Shown here: positions 15,556 through 21,757 of the stretch, piece after piece
Layout of the letters: the number at the start of each line of letters is the position of its first letter
Position numbering within the stretch: position 1 is the first letter of the stretch
NCBI GenBank assembly: GCA_040901795.1
Contig: JBBDYH010000092.1
Location: forward strand, 1 to 22,739
Direction of reading: 5' to 3'
From: JBBDYH01 sp040901795
GTDB taxonomy: Bacteria; Planctomycetota; Planctomycetia; Pirellulales; JALHPA01
DNA length: 22,739 bases
Position numbers and translations under genes: made by a program
Notes under the pieces: model-generated
Database searches by the model: none
What the model was told of the DNA's origin: nothing
Seen by the model: the letters and a program-made list of their open reading frames with translations, nothing else

Positions 15556-16584
15556 ATGTACCGCACAAGCATCGAACGACTGGAAGAGCGAAAACTGTTT
15601 TCGGTGACCGACCTGATCATCGACCCGTTCGGGGCGCAGATCGCATCGTCCCCAACGACCGACGAACCGCCGGCGATCGTCGATTACAGGGACGAAGATC
15701 GGATCGACCGCATCACGGCGACGTACAACGGCGATGGACGGTTGAACCTTGTCGGCGATTTCAATGGCGACGGCGTCGACGACCTAGCAATGTTTACCGT
15801 CGACAGCCGGCCGGAAATGGCTGCCCGGAATGCAGGTCGCAACCAGGATATTGAAATCGAGAACGACGAGACGCATTTTGTTGGCCGCGACGCCGCGTCG
15901 AGCGTTGTCGCCGGCAACTTCATCGGAGTGGACGGCGCGTCAAATCTCATCATCGTCGTTTGTTCTCGGGCTCTCGGCGAGAATCTGCTCCCCTACCTGG
16001 AGCAGGACAATGTATACAAGTTTGCCGACAGCCCCGAAGCGTCCTTCGTCGCCGCATTGTACACCGATCTACTCGGCCGTCCGGTCGATGCTGCAACGCT
16101 TGCTTCCATCACCGATGGCTCATCAAACACGTTGATGTTTGGCGAGTCCGTTCCGCCGGTGGATCTCGATTTACTGGGCGCCTTGGTCGACACGTCGCCG
16201 ATCGAATTGTCAGTGGTCTCCCTTGACACGTGGGAGCATGCATCTTCCTTCCAAGCCGAACCCGCGACGAACGGCATCATCGCCGTTTTGATTGGCCTGG
16301 CCGCAGATCCTTCCGACCCCAGCGGAAATACCGTCGCCGCTGCAGGTTTTCGGTCGGCATTGCTGCTCGGCTCCGACGAATACTTCGCGCGGTTCAGCAA
16401 TACGACGCTCGACGACGAGGCGCTGGTGGCAACGACGTATGGCCGCGGGATTGTGCCAGCGAACGTGACTCACGACGTCGAATTTGAGGACTGGGCCCGG
16501 GTGTCGCGATTCGACCGTGGTTATCTGCCTCCTGCGATCAAGCTTTCCGACTTGCTCGTCAGCAGCATTCATGCCGGCCGTTGA
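15556..16584 (+). CDS. Exported mosaic protein with FG-GAP-like, DUF4214-like and DUF1559-like pieces
   Basis: A 342-residue protein. The N-terminus (TSIERLEERKLFSVT, residues 4-18) resembles the LEPR/LEER-type export motif of large planctomycete surface proteins. Then come two FG-GAP-like calcium-loop repeats (LVGDFNGDGVDDLAMF at 65-80; VVAGNFIGVDGASNLIIVV at 117-135). Residues 144-155 (LLPYLEQDNVYK) and 185-198 (ITDGSSNTLMFGES) look like the two conserved ends of DUF1559 pseudopilin-like proteins. Between them lies a DUF4214-like piece (FVAALYTDLLGRPVDAATLA), and a second DUF4214-like stretch (LLGSDEYFARFSNTT) is near 270-284. AAGGAG lies seven bases before the ATG. No function can be stated. 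Divergent from the sigma factor gene, convergent with the Nramp-like gene. Confidence 0.8.
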   Translation: MYRTSIERLEERKLFSVTDLIIDPFGAQIASSPTTDEPPAIVDYRDEDRIDRITATYNGDGRLNLVGDFNGDGVDDLAMFTVDSRPEMAARNAGRNQDIEIENDETHFVGRDAASSVVAGNFIGVDGASNLIIVVCSRALGENLLPYLEQDNVYKFADSPEASFVAALYTDLLGRPVDAATLASITDGSSNTLMFGESVPPVDLDLLGALVDTSPIELSVVSLDTWEHASSFQAEPATNGIIAVLIGLAADPSDPSGNTVAAAGFRSALLLGSDEYFARFSNTTLDDEALVATTYGRGIVPANVTHDVEFEDWARVSRFDRGYLPPAIKLSDLLVSSIHAGR

Positions 16585-16616
16585 GTTGAAGCAATGCAAC
16601 GAGTGAGAACCACGGC

Positions 16617-18212
16617 CTAGGGCGCCTCGACAGCTTCCAACGGCGCGAATCGGTTGTACATCTTCAAACCCTGACTTGTGACGCCCCAAATCCCCGTGGT
16701 CAGCAGGGCCAGAAACGACAGCCAGAGCATCACGTCCCACAGCCGCGTGGGCATGATGCGGCGGTCGCAGCGTTGATAACGGAAATAGAGTGCCGCGGCC
16801 CCCAGCATCGGCAACATCACCGCCTGCGACATCCCGCTGATCAAGACAAGAGTCACCGGGTTTTTGTTGACGACGTAGATCGTGAGAGAAATAAACGGCA
16901 ACAGCGCACACAGGACCCGCGTCCGCCAGCGGGCGTCTTTGTCGGTGGAGCCGCCGAGCCGATACACGCGGATCGCGTCGGACGCCGCGCGGGAGTTGCT
17001 CGCGGTCGAAACGAAAAATGTCGAGTACAGCACCGTGAAGACACCGAACAGAAGTATCCACTCCGCCGCCTGATTGAAGACAGGAACGTACATCTCCAAG
17101 AGCGCTGGGACCAATTGCTCATCACTAGGGATGCGGTTGGCGCGGTGAAGCACGGCCGCCCCTGTGAGATAAAAAGCCAGCGTCGCGAAGGTGTAGACAA
17201 TCAACGAACACACCGCATCCCAGCGCATCACGCGCAACCAGCCGTGAGCACGCTGGGCCCAGCTCTCGGTCTGCTCGCAAGGTCCAGTCCAACGGGCGTA
17301 TCCTTTCTCCAGACACCAATAGGGATAGTAAATCAGTTCCGAGGCCCCCACTCCAATAATGCCGAAAGCCGCCAGTGCCGTCGCCACGGGCGTACGGTCG
17401 CCGCTGGCCGGCGGCAATTGCATTCGCAGCCCGTCCACGATGTCGTCCCAGCCGATGCGCCAATTGGGATGCCACTGCAGCGCAAACAGATTGACGATGC
17501 TCACCAACGTGAAACCGGCCACCAGGACGACAGACACGTTCTGAACCAGGCGGTACCGCCCTAAAACGAGCATGACGGCGGTGATCACCGTGACGATGCC
17601 GCTCCAATAGGCGTCGTCGTAGGTGTAGTGGCTCTGCTGGTCGGGCCGCGCACCGAGCTCTTCGACGACTCGCGCCTTGAGGGCTCGATCATCAAGCTGC
17701 GGCTCGGCGTTGCGCAGCGTCGCTGCGAAGTCTGTCACCCGCTCGTCGTACTCTCTTTGCTGCTGGATCAGATGATTCCAATCGCTTGTGAATGGCATAG
17801 GGATGGCCAGCGACTGACCGACCACACCGACAATGCCTCCCAACTGGCCAATCCCGCAACAGAACATAAAGACCCAATACCACACGAGCCAGTTCACGCG
17901 CAGCCGCGGTCCCGGAAGCTGGTTGAGCCCCTCGATGGCCGTTCGACCCTCGGTGATTGTGTAGCGGCCGATCTCAATCTGTGCAAAGACTTTGACGACG
18001 CATCCCAACAGGATCAACCAGAGCAGCGTGAAGCCGGCTTCCGCGCCGGTCTTTGTCGTGGCAATCAGTTCGCCCGATCCAACAATCGACGCAGCAATAA
18101 TCAAGCCGGGGCCAAGCCTGCGCAGAATTCCGCCGACGGTCTGCGGCGGCGTCTGGATGTCCGAATTGCCCAGGCCAGGGCGCGCCGCAGCTTGCTGCGG
18201 ATCGTCATTCAT
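16617..18212 (-). CDS. Nramp-like membrane transporter lacking canonical metal motifs
   Basis: A 531-residue polytopic protein of the Nramp/LeuT fold with about 11 hydrophobic segments. The first (LGPGLIIAASIVGSGELIATT, residues 33-53) aligns with TM1 of Nramp, but the metal-binding DPGN is VGSGE here (44-48). TM6, which in Nramp carries MPHN, reads GVGASELIYYPYW (287-299). A long soluble insert lies at about 140-195 (QQREYDERVTDF ... QQSHYTYDDAYW). Canonical Nramps move Mn2+ or Fe2+ with protons. Loss of both motifs means the substrate cannot be taken from the family name; an Nramp-related carrier for another cation or a non-metal solute is possible. GGGAG precedes the ATG. Single gene. Confidence 0.85.
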   Translation of the reverse strand: MNDDPQQAAARPGLGNSDIQTPPQTVGGILRRLGPGLIIAASIVGSGELIATTKTGAEAGFTLLWLILLGCVVKVFAQIEIGRYTITEGRTAIEGLNQLPGPRLRVNWLVWYWVFMFCCGIGQLGGIVGVVGQSLAIPMPFTSDWNHLIQQQREYDERVTDFAATLRNAEPQLDDRALKARVVEELGARPDQQSHYTYDDAYWSGIVTVITAVMLVLGRYRLVQNVSVVLVAGFTLVSIVNLFALQWHPNWRIGWDDIVDGLRMQLPPASGDRTPVATALAAFGIIGVGASELIYYPYWCLEKGYARWTGPCEQTESWAQRAHGWLRVMRWDAVCSLIVYTFATLAFYLTGAAVLHRANRIPSDEQLVPALLEMYVPVFNQAAEWILLFGVFTVLYSTFFVSTASNSRAASDAIRVYRLGGSTDKDARWRTRVLCALLPFISLTIYVVNKNPVTLVLISGMSQAVMLPMLGAAALYFRYQRCDRRIMPTRLWDVMLWLSFLALLTTGIWGVTSQGLKMYNRFAPLEAVEAP

Positions 18213-18342
18213 GGTTCCCGCTCCCTCGTTCGTCGACCAGCCGTGCCGCTAATGGGACTGTGTGAGCGACACCGAACCCGCTACAACCGTAAATGAACCG
18301 GCGGGCGTTGGAAAGAGGGGGCTTCGTAAGGAAAGCGGCTGA

Positions 18343-18489
18343 CGTGCCAGCCGGCGTGCATTCCTATTGACCTGGAATTGCCGGCACATTGCCAATGCAG
18401 CCATAATGAAAGAACTGGGGGAAATCGTGGCCCAGTGCGGCTATGAGCTGCCGATCCTTTGCACGCCTGAAGAATTGCTTGGAGACTGA
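18343..18489 (+). pseudogene. 3' remnant of a PIN-domain (VapC-like) toxin gene
   Basis: The frame is open from 18343 and reads FLLTWNCRHIANAAIMKELG and then CGYELPILCTPEELLGD before the stop at 18487-18489. This is the typical C-terminal end of a VapC-like PIN-domain toxin family. About the first two thirds of the protein, including three of the usual acidic active-site residues, are missing. A TGA at 18340-18342 blocks the frame, and the sequence before about 18355 does not resemble a PIN domain in any frame. It ends six bases before the small gene at 18496, the place where this toxin family usually has its partner. Recognition is from memory of the family, not a search. Confidence 0.65.
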
Positions 18490-18495
18490 CCAACC

Positions 18496-18675
18496 ATGGC
18501 CCAGACTAACGAACAGGAAACGACCGATCAGGTCGTTCAAGAAACCAGAAGGATCAAGGAAATCCTAGCCGAGTCAATGGATTTCGACATTGATCGAATT
18601 CTGGAAGACGCACGGCGAAAGCAGCAAGATAGCGGCCGGACGGTCCTTCCCGCAGCTCATCGAGACGGCGGCTGA
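18496..18675 (+). CDS. Small protein, putative antitoxin partner of the truncated PIN toxin
   Basis: A 59-residue protein, polar and probably mostly helical. Its middle (QETRRIKEILAESMDFDIDRILEDARRKQQDSGR) resembles the short proteins found next to PIN toxins of this type: an N-terminal helix, a central F-D-x-D segment, and a K/R-x-Q-x-x-S-G-R stretch. It starts six bases after the stop of the toxin remnant, and GGAG lies 11 bases before the ATG. If the toxin is dead, this is an orphan antitoxin. The assignment rests on position plus a weak motif and could be wrong. Confidence 0.6.
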   Translation: MAQTNEQETTDQVVQETRRIKEILAESMDFDIDRILEDARRKQQDSGRTVLPAAHRDGG

Positions 18676-18678
18676 GCG

Positions 18679-18833
18679 GTGCAGGACTTCGCCGACAGGA
18701 CCGTCAAAGTTGACGTTGGGTTGCCGCCGTTCGATTCTTTCGTAGAGAAGTAATCTCGCTCCGTGCTACAGCAGCGATTATGGAAAACGAAGCCAATGGC
18801 CGGCGAAAGGGACTCGTGGAGATTGAACTATGA
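18679..18833 (+). pseudogene. Frame-broken fragment of an unknown gene
   Basis: Two reading frames together look like one protein. From GTG at 18679 the first reads VQDFADRTVKVDVGLPPFDSF and then VEK before TAA at 18751. The neighbouring frame carries on with EVISLRATAAIMENEANGRR and then KGLVEIEL, ending in TGA at 18831-18833. That stop overlaps the next start by four bases (ATGA), the usual sign of coupled genes. One small indel between about 18740 and 18755 would join the two. I do not recognise the family. A chance open frame cannot be excluded. Confidence 0.35.
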
Positions 18834-19024
18834 TTACCAACGCAGTCGAATACGACAAAGCACAGGAGGAGCTTCGGATTCTTGAAGCACGACTCGAGCG
18901 GTTGCAGCAAGAGTATTCCATCGGTTCTAAAGGGTTCACAAAGGCTGGCGTCCGAAAAATGATCGCACGCCTGCACGAAGAACTAGCGGTCTACGAAGGG
19001 AGCGAAGAAGCTCGGCAAACCTGA
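18830..19024 (+). CDS. Small helical protein, possible antitoxin-like
   Basis: A 64-residue protein, probably two helices in a hairpin: EYDKAQEELRILEARLERLQQE forms a heptad-like first helix and TKAGVRKMIARLHEELAVYEG the second. It has no membrane segment or catalytic motif. Proteins starting MITN-x-x-EY with this pattern occur as short genes beside toxin-like partners, which fits the small-gene neighbourhood. The function is unproven. GGAG lies about nine bases before the ATG. Its start overlaps the stop of the broken upstream fragment, so it may have lost its operon partner. Confidence 0.65.
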   Translation: MITNAVEYDKAQEELRILEARLERLQQEYSIGSKGFTKAGVRKMIARLHEELAVYEGSEEARQT

Positions 19025-19128
19025 GTCGAATTAGAGTATCTGACTTGGCGACGCCGCACTCGTGTTCGACGATGTTCACGCCGCCCCTTGGGCGCCAAAT
19101 GGCCGCGGCTGACCGTCAGCCTAACACG

Positions 19129-19191
19129 GTGACCATACAAGCTTTGACGGCCTTGCAGCAGGCCTTGCCGAACTGCGAAATCCGACAATAG
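19129..19191 (+). pseudogene. Possible 3' remnant of a leucine-rich-repeat gene
   Basis: The last codons before TAG at 19189-19191 read TALQQALPNCEIRQ. This ending (x-x-LQQALPNC-x-I) is typical of planctomycete proteins with C-terminal leucine-rich repeats. Upstream in the same frame there is no further repeat, only a stretch without family features. If correct, it is a short leftover of a larger gene; the match is only about 15 residues long. Confidence 0.35.
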
Positions 19192-19202
19192 CTGGACAGT
19201 CT

Positions 19203-19508
19203 TTACCGCGCATACCGCAGCCGCGGACGCATCACCGACGTGGTGTCCATGTCCTCCATCTCGGGCGGCTCATCCATGTCCGGCTCGAATCCGTTTTCGT
19301 CGGCGGGCGCCATCGGCGGAGGGGGAGGAGTCGGTATCGTTTCAGGCGCAACCATCGGCGTCGCCGTACGGCTGCCCGCGCGGAAGCCGGCTGGATGGAA
19401 GTCGGCATCGACAACCGGACCACAGTCGTCGTACGGGTTGTCGCACGTCGTGCAGCCGGCAGCAGGAACAAACCCGACGAGAAGCGCCAAGATGAGTCGC
19501 CGAGCCAT
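19203..19508 (-). CDS. Small lipoprotein of unknown function
   Basis: A 101-residue protein. A basic start and hydrophobic stretch (MARRLILALLVGFVPAAGC) ends in a lipobox-like AAGC, so the mature protein would begin at Cys19 and be lipid-anchored. CTTCDNPYDDCGPVVD follows, then a proline-rich linker (PTPPPPPMAP) and an acidic segment (EPDMDEPPEMEDMD). The end is basic (MRPRLRYAR). A longer frame runs upstream to 19940 but overlaps the HAD gene in another frame. The start at 19508 has AGGA eight bases upstream and gives a proper lipoprotein signal. It lies 154 bases downstream of the HAD gene on the same strand, with a palindrome between. Confidence 0.75.
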   Translation of the reverse strand: MARRLILALLVGFVPAAGCTTCDNPYDDCGPVVDADFHPAGFRAGSRTATPMVAPETIPTPPPPPMAPADENGFEPDMDEPPEMEDMDTTSVMRPRLRYAR

Positions 19509-19585
19509 AATCCACATCCTTTGCTGATCGCCGATTGCTACAAAATCAGGCGTCGCGCCTGACAAGACCGGCAGACTTTGACGGC

Positions 19586-19598
19586 TGTAACGATTACA
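19586..19598. promoter_or_regulatory. 13-bp palindrome upstream of the lipoprotein gene
   Basis: TGTAACGATTACA is a perfect inverted repeat (TGTAA, CGA or its complement, TTACA). It sits about 80 bases upstream of the lipoprotein ATG, in the gap after the HAD gene. Size and symmetry suit a dimeric regulator site, but no regulator can be named and one copy is weak evidence. Confidence 0.3.
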
Positions 19599-19662
19599 AC
19601 GCGCGATGTCCCCTCTATTTTCGGCCGAGGAAGCGGGAAAGATGAGGAAATCCGGCCAGGCG

Positions 19663-20460
19663 TTAGCCCGCCAGCGGCCAGTTGGCGAGAATAGCAAGCA
19701 GCTCATCGAACTGCCGCAAGTAGAGGTCTGCCCGCGCCTGATCGTCGTAGTTAAACGCGATCGTCGGCATGCCCAGCCGCGCCGCGGCGCCAAGATGCCG
19801 CGGGTGGTTGCCGATGAAGGCGATTCGCTCCGGGGGCTTGCCGAAGCGGACGGCCGCGGCGCGATACCCCTCGGGCTCGGTTTTCGTATGCCCCAACTCA
19901 ACAGAGGAGAGTACAAACTGGAATCGGCCTCCAAAGCCAAGTCGCGTCAAATGCGCGTCCAGTTCCGCCGCGGTTAACTCACTATCCGCCAAGAGGCCCA
20001 GCCCAAGGCCGGCTTGAGCCAGCGCCACGATCGTGTGTCGGATATGCGGCATCGGGCGAGTCTCGCGCAAGTATTGGTGGCGTCGGCCTTGGCTGGCCGC
20101 GGCCACTTCGTCGATCAACCCGCGCGAAAGACCAAGCTGGCTGAGATAATCGCGGAACGCCTCGTCAAACTCGCGCCGGCCGCAGTGAATGTCGGCAAGG
20201 AACTCCTGTTCCCACCGCCGGCCGAACGTCTCCTGATCGATCGGCACGCCGACGTGCCTGAGCAGCTTGACCAGCCAGCGCTCCCAGACGGTCGCGTCGT
20301 AAAGTACGTTGTCGCAGGCCAAGAGCAGTGCCGAAGGAGGCGCTTGCAGCCGAGCCTCCTCGGTGACCGCGTACAGTCGTCCCCCGTCGGGCGCGTGTTC
20401 CAGCAGGCCGACGGGCGTTTGGGCGTCTTCTCGAAGCGACTGCAGAGCCGGGCTGGTCAT
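19663..20460 (-). CDS. HAD-superfamily-like protein with lost catalytic residues
   Basis: A 265-residue protein with the HAD fold. Motif I, normally D-x-D-N-T-L-Y-D, reads A48-C-D50-N-V-L-Y-D55, so the nucleophilic Asp is Ala. The Thr/Ser of motif II is Ala158 (LGLLADS). Motif III Lys193 is kept (GHTKTEPEGY). Motif IV, normally G-D-x-P-x-x-D, is G217-N-H-P-R-H-L, so both acids are gone. Residues 56-140 form the helical cap (EFLADIHCGRREFDEAFRDYL). Residues 1-40 are an extra N-terminal piece. A phosphatase that works through an Asp-phosphate is not expected; a binding or regulatory role is inferred. GAGGAG precedes the ATG. Same strand as the cytidylyltransferase-like gene, 241 bases downstream of it. 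Confidence 0.85.
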   Translation of the reverse strand: MTSPALQSLREDAQTPVGLLEHAPDGGRLYAVTEEARLQAPPSALLLACDNVLYDATVWERWLVKLLRHVGVPIDQETFGRRWEQEFLADIHCGRREFDEAFRDYLSQLGLSRGLIDEVAAASQGRRHQYLRETRPMPHIRHTIVALAQAGLGLGLLADSELTAAELDAHLTRLGFGGRFQFVLSSVELGHTKTEPEGYRAAAVRFGKPPERIAFIGNHPRHLGAAARLGMPTIAFNYDDQARADLYLRQFDELLAILANWPLAG

Positions 20461-20516
20461 GGCGTCTCCTCACAGCGAGTAATGGCCGGCGTCCGTTGGA
20501 ACAGGCGATACCTCGA

Positions 20517-20570
20517 GTAGCTGAATTCGCCAGAATTCAGGCTTTCGCGAACTCTGGCGAGTTCGGCTAC
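20517..20570. repeat. Inverted repeat between HAD and cytidylyltransferase-like genes
   Basis: GTAGCTGAATTCGCCAGA (20517-20534) pairs with TCTGGCGAGTTCGGCTAC (20553-20570) at 16 of 18 positions. A further GAATTC and a TTTCGCGAA palindrome lie in or next to the loop. It resembles a dispersed non-coding repeat of planctomycete genomes rather than a terminator, as no T tract follows. Confidence 0.75.
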
Positions 20571-20701
20571 ATTCCGTGGTCGGCAGAAAGCGTCGTCACA
20601 TCCATGCGAGTTACTCAACAGGCAGGCGATCTTAGGCGGGCAATCCGAATTATTGTGCTTGAGGCAGGGGGCGAAAGCAAGGAACTGCGCGCTAAACTTC
20701 C

Positions 20702-21451
20702 TTAGTGCGTCACGTCGGTGCGGTTCAGCGCCGCCATCCGCTTGCAGAGATCGGGTTGCTGCGCCAGCAGGCCCGCGATCCGCTGCCAATCGAGTTGTTC
20801 ATCTCCCAGCGCATCGACAATCTCCTGCGCATGTTCCCAGTCATCAGCGCTTTCGATCCGCAGCCGCAGATCATCGCGGTCGAGCTCGGCAGGCACGGGA
20901 ATCATCCGCACCAGGAACTTGTCCGGACGCGAATAGAGATACCGCGTGACGTTCGCGCGGTCTTCGGGCAAGTCAGCTTCGCGATCGGCGACCAGCAAGG
21001 CGCGCATCTGAAAGCACTCGCCAAACATGCCCAACGCCGACTGAATCGCGGGCTTACCAGTGCGGGAACAATAGCCGATATAGTCGCAGTTGGGATACTG
21101 CCGGGCGCGCGTGACCAGCCGGTCAATCAGTTCGGGATCGACGAAGGGTTGCTCGATGCCGACTCGCGCCACGGTCTCACAGGGATAGCTTGTCAACGCG
21201 TCGGCAAGTTGCCCCAGTGCATCGGTTCGCTGGCTGCGATACAGCGGCACATCGGGGGGCACCAGAGCGTCGATGACCGCCCCCTCGTCTGCTGCCGGGG
21301 CGACGACGATCGCGCCATTCAGCCACTGGCAATCGGTCAAGCGCCGGACCACCCACTCCAGAAGCGTCTTCCCTTGGAAGCCGCGGTTGGCCTTCAAGCC
21401 CGGCAACGTTGAGGCGGGCGGAACTTGGACTACGCCCAGCGTCTTCAACAT
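20702..21451 (-). CDS. Cytidylyltransferase-like (SpsF/NeuA type) protein with altered CTP-binding motif
   Basis: A 249-residue protein of the CMP-sugar synthetase/SpsF nucleotidyltransferase fold. The start at 21451 has AAGGAG eight bases upstream; a longer frame begins at 21544 without support. The family's N-terminal motif, roughly Q-A-R-x-x-S-x-R-L-P-G-K, reads VQVPPASTLPGLK here (residues 8-20), so both conserved arginines are absent. The second motif, usually R-x-T-x-D-x-P-x-x-D-P, reads R95-V-G-I-E-Q-P-F-V-D-P-E (95-106), with Glu for the metal-binding Asp. LYRSQRTDALGQLADAL (69-85) and GFQGKTLLEWVVRRL (24-38) fit the fold well. Activated-sugar synthesis is the ancestral role; activity here is uncertain. 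Divergent from the RmlD-like gene. Confidence 0.8.
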   Translation of the reverse strand: MLKTLGVVQVPPASTLPGLKANRGFQGKTLLEWVVRRLTDCQWLNGAIVVAPAADEGAVIDALVPPDVPLYRSQRTDALGQLADALTSYPCETVARVGIEQPFVDPELIDRLVTRARQYPNCDYIGYCSRTGKPAIQSALGMFGECFQMRALLVADREADLPEDRANVTRYLYSRPDKFLVRMIPVPAELDRDDLRLRIESADDWEHAQEIVDALGDEQLDWQRIAGLLAQQPDLCKRMAALNRTDVTH

Positions 21452-21593
21452 CCTGCTCACTCCTTGGAGGCGCCGCATACCGGCCCAGCCAATGGCGCCG
21501 CTCCATGCGGCAGCCCGATACTCGACTCTAACACTTGGTGTCAAAAACCGTCAAGACGGACCGCCGTTGGTGCTAGCACGGTTATTCGTAGGG

Positions 21594-21659
21594 TGGGCCG
21601 AGTCCGCGAGGCCCACGCCTTGCGTATCCATCCGCGTGGGCCTCGTGGAACTCGGCCCA
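21594..21659. repeat. Long hairpin repeat in the divergent intergenic region
   Basis: The left arm at 21594-21618 (begins TGGGCCGAGTCCGCGAGG) pairs with the right arm at 21634-21659 (begins GCGTGGGCCTCG, ends ACTCGGCCCA). The match is nearly perfect over 25 bp with a one-base bulge, and the loop is 15 bases. It lies just upstream of the candidate promoter of the RmlD-like gene, in the 306-base gap between two divergent genes. It looks like a dispersed repeat. Confidence 0.8.
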
Positions 21660-21679
21660 GCCAACTCTGCGAGCCAACG

Positions 21680-21708
21680 TTGGTCGTTTTGAGCGCGCTC
21701 GTTACAAT
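21680..21708 (+). promoter_or_regulatory. Candidate promoter of the RmlD-like gene
   Basis: TTGGTC (21680-21685), a 17-base spacer, then TACAAT (21703-21708). The -10 matches the sigma70 consensus at 5 of 6 positions and the spacing is ideal; the -35 is partial. The start would be near 21715, giving a leader of about 43 bases. The same gap, 21452-21757, holds the hairpin repeat and no gene. Confidence 0.5.
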
Positions 21709-21757
21709 CGGCAGGCTTTACGAATCATCAACGATCGGACTGGACAGCGAGGCGCAA

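Noticed and set aside
18281..18493. 70-residue frame on the minus strand
   Set aside because: It is antisense to the PIN toxin remnant, whose sense frame has recognisable family residues.
18740..18755. Programmed ribosomal frameshift joining the two fragments
   Set aside because: No slippery heptamer is present near the junction; a mutation or sequencing error is simpler.
19509..19940. N-terminal extension of the lipoprotein frame up to 19940
   Set aside because: It overlaps the HAD gene in another frame and would bury a clear lipoprotein signal; a supported start exists at 19508.
21425..21757. N-terminal extension of the RmlD-like protein
   Set aside because: It would translate the hairpin repeat and the promoter region, and it adds no family sequence.
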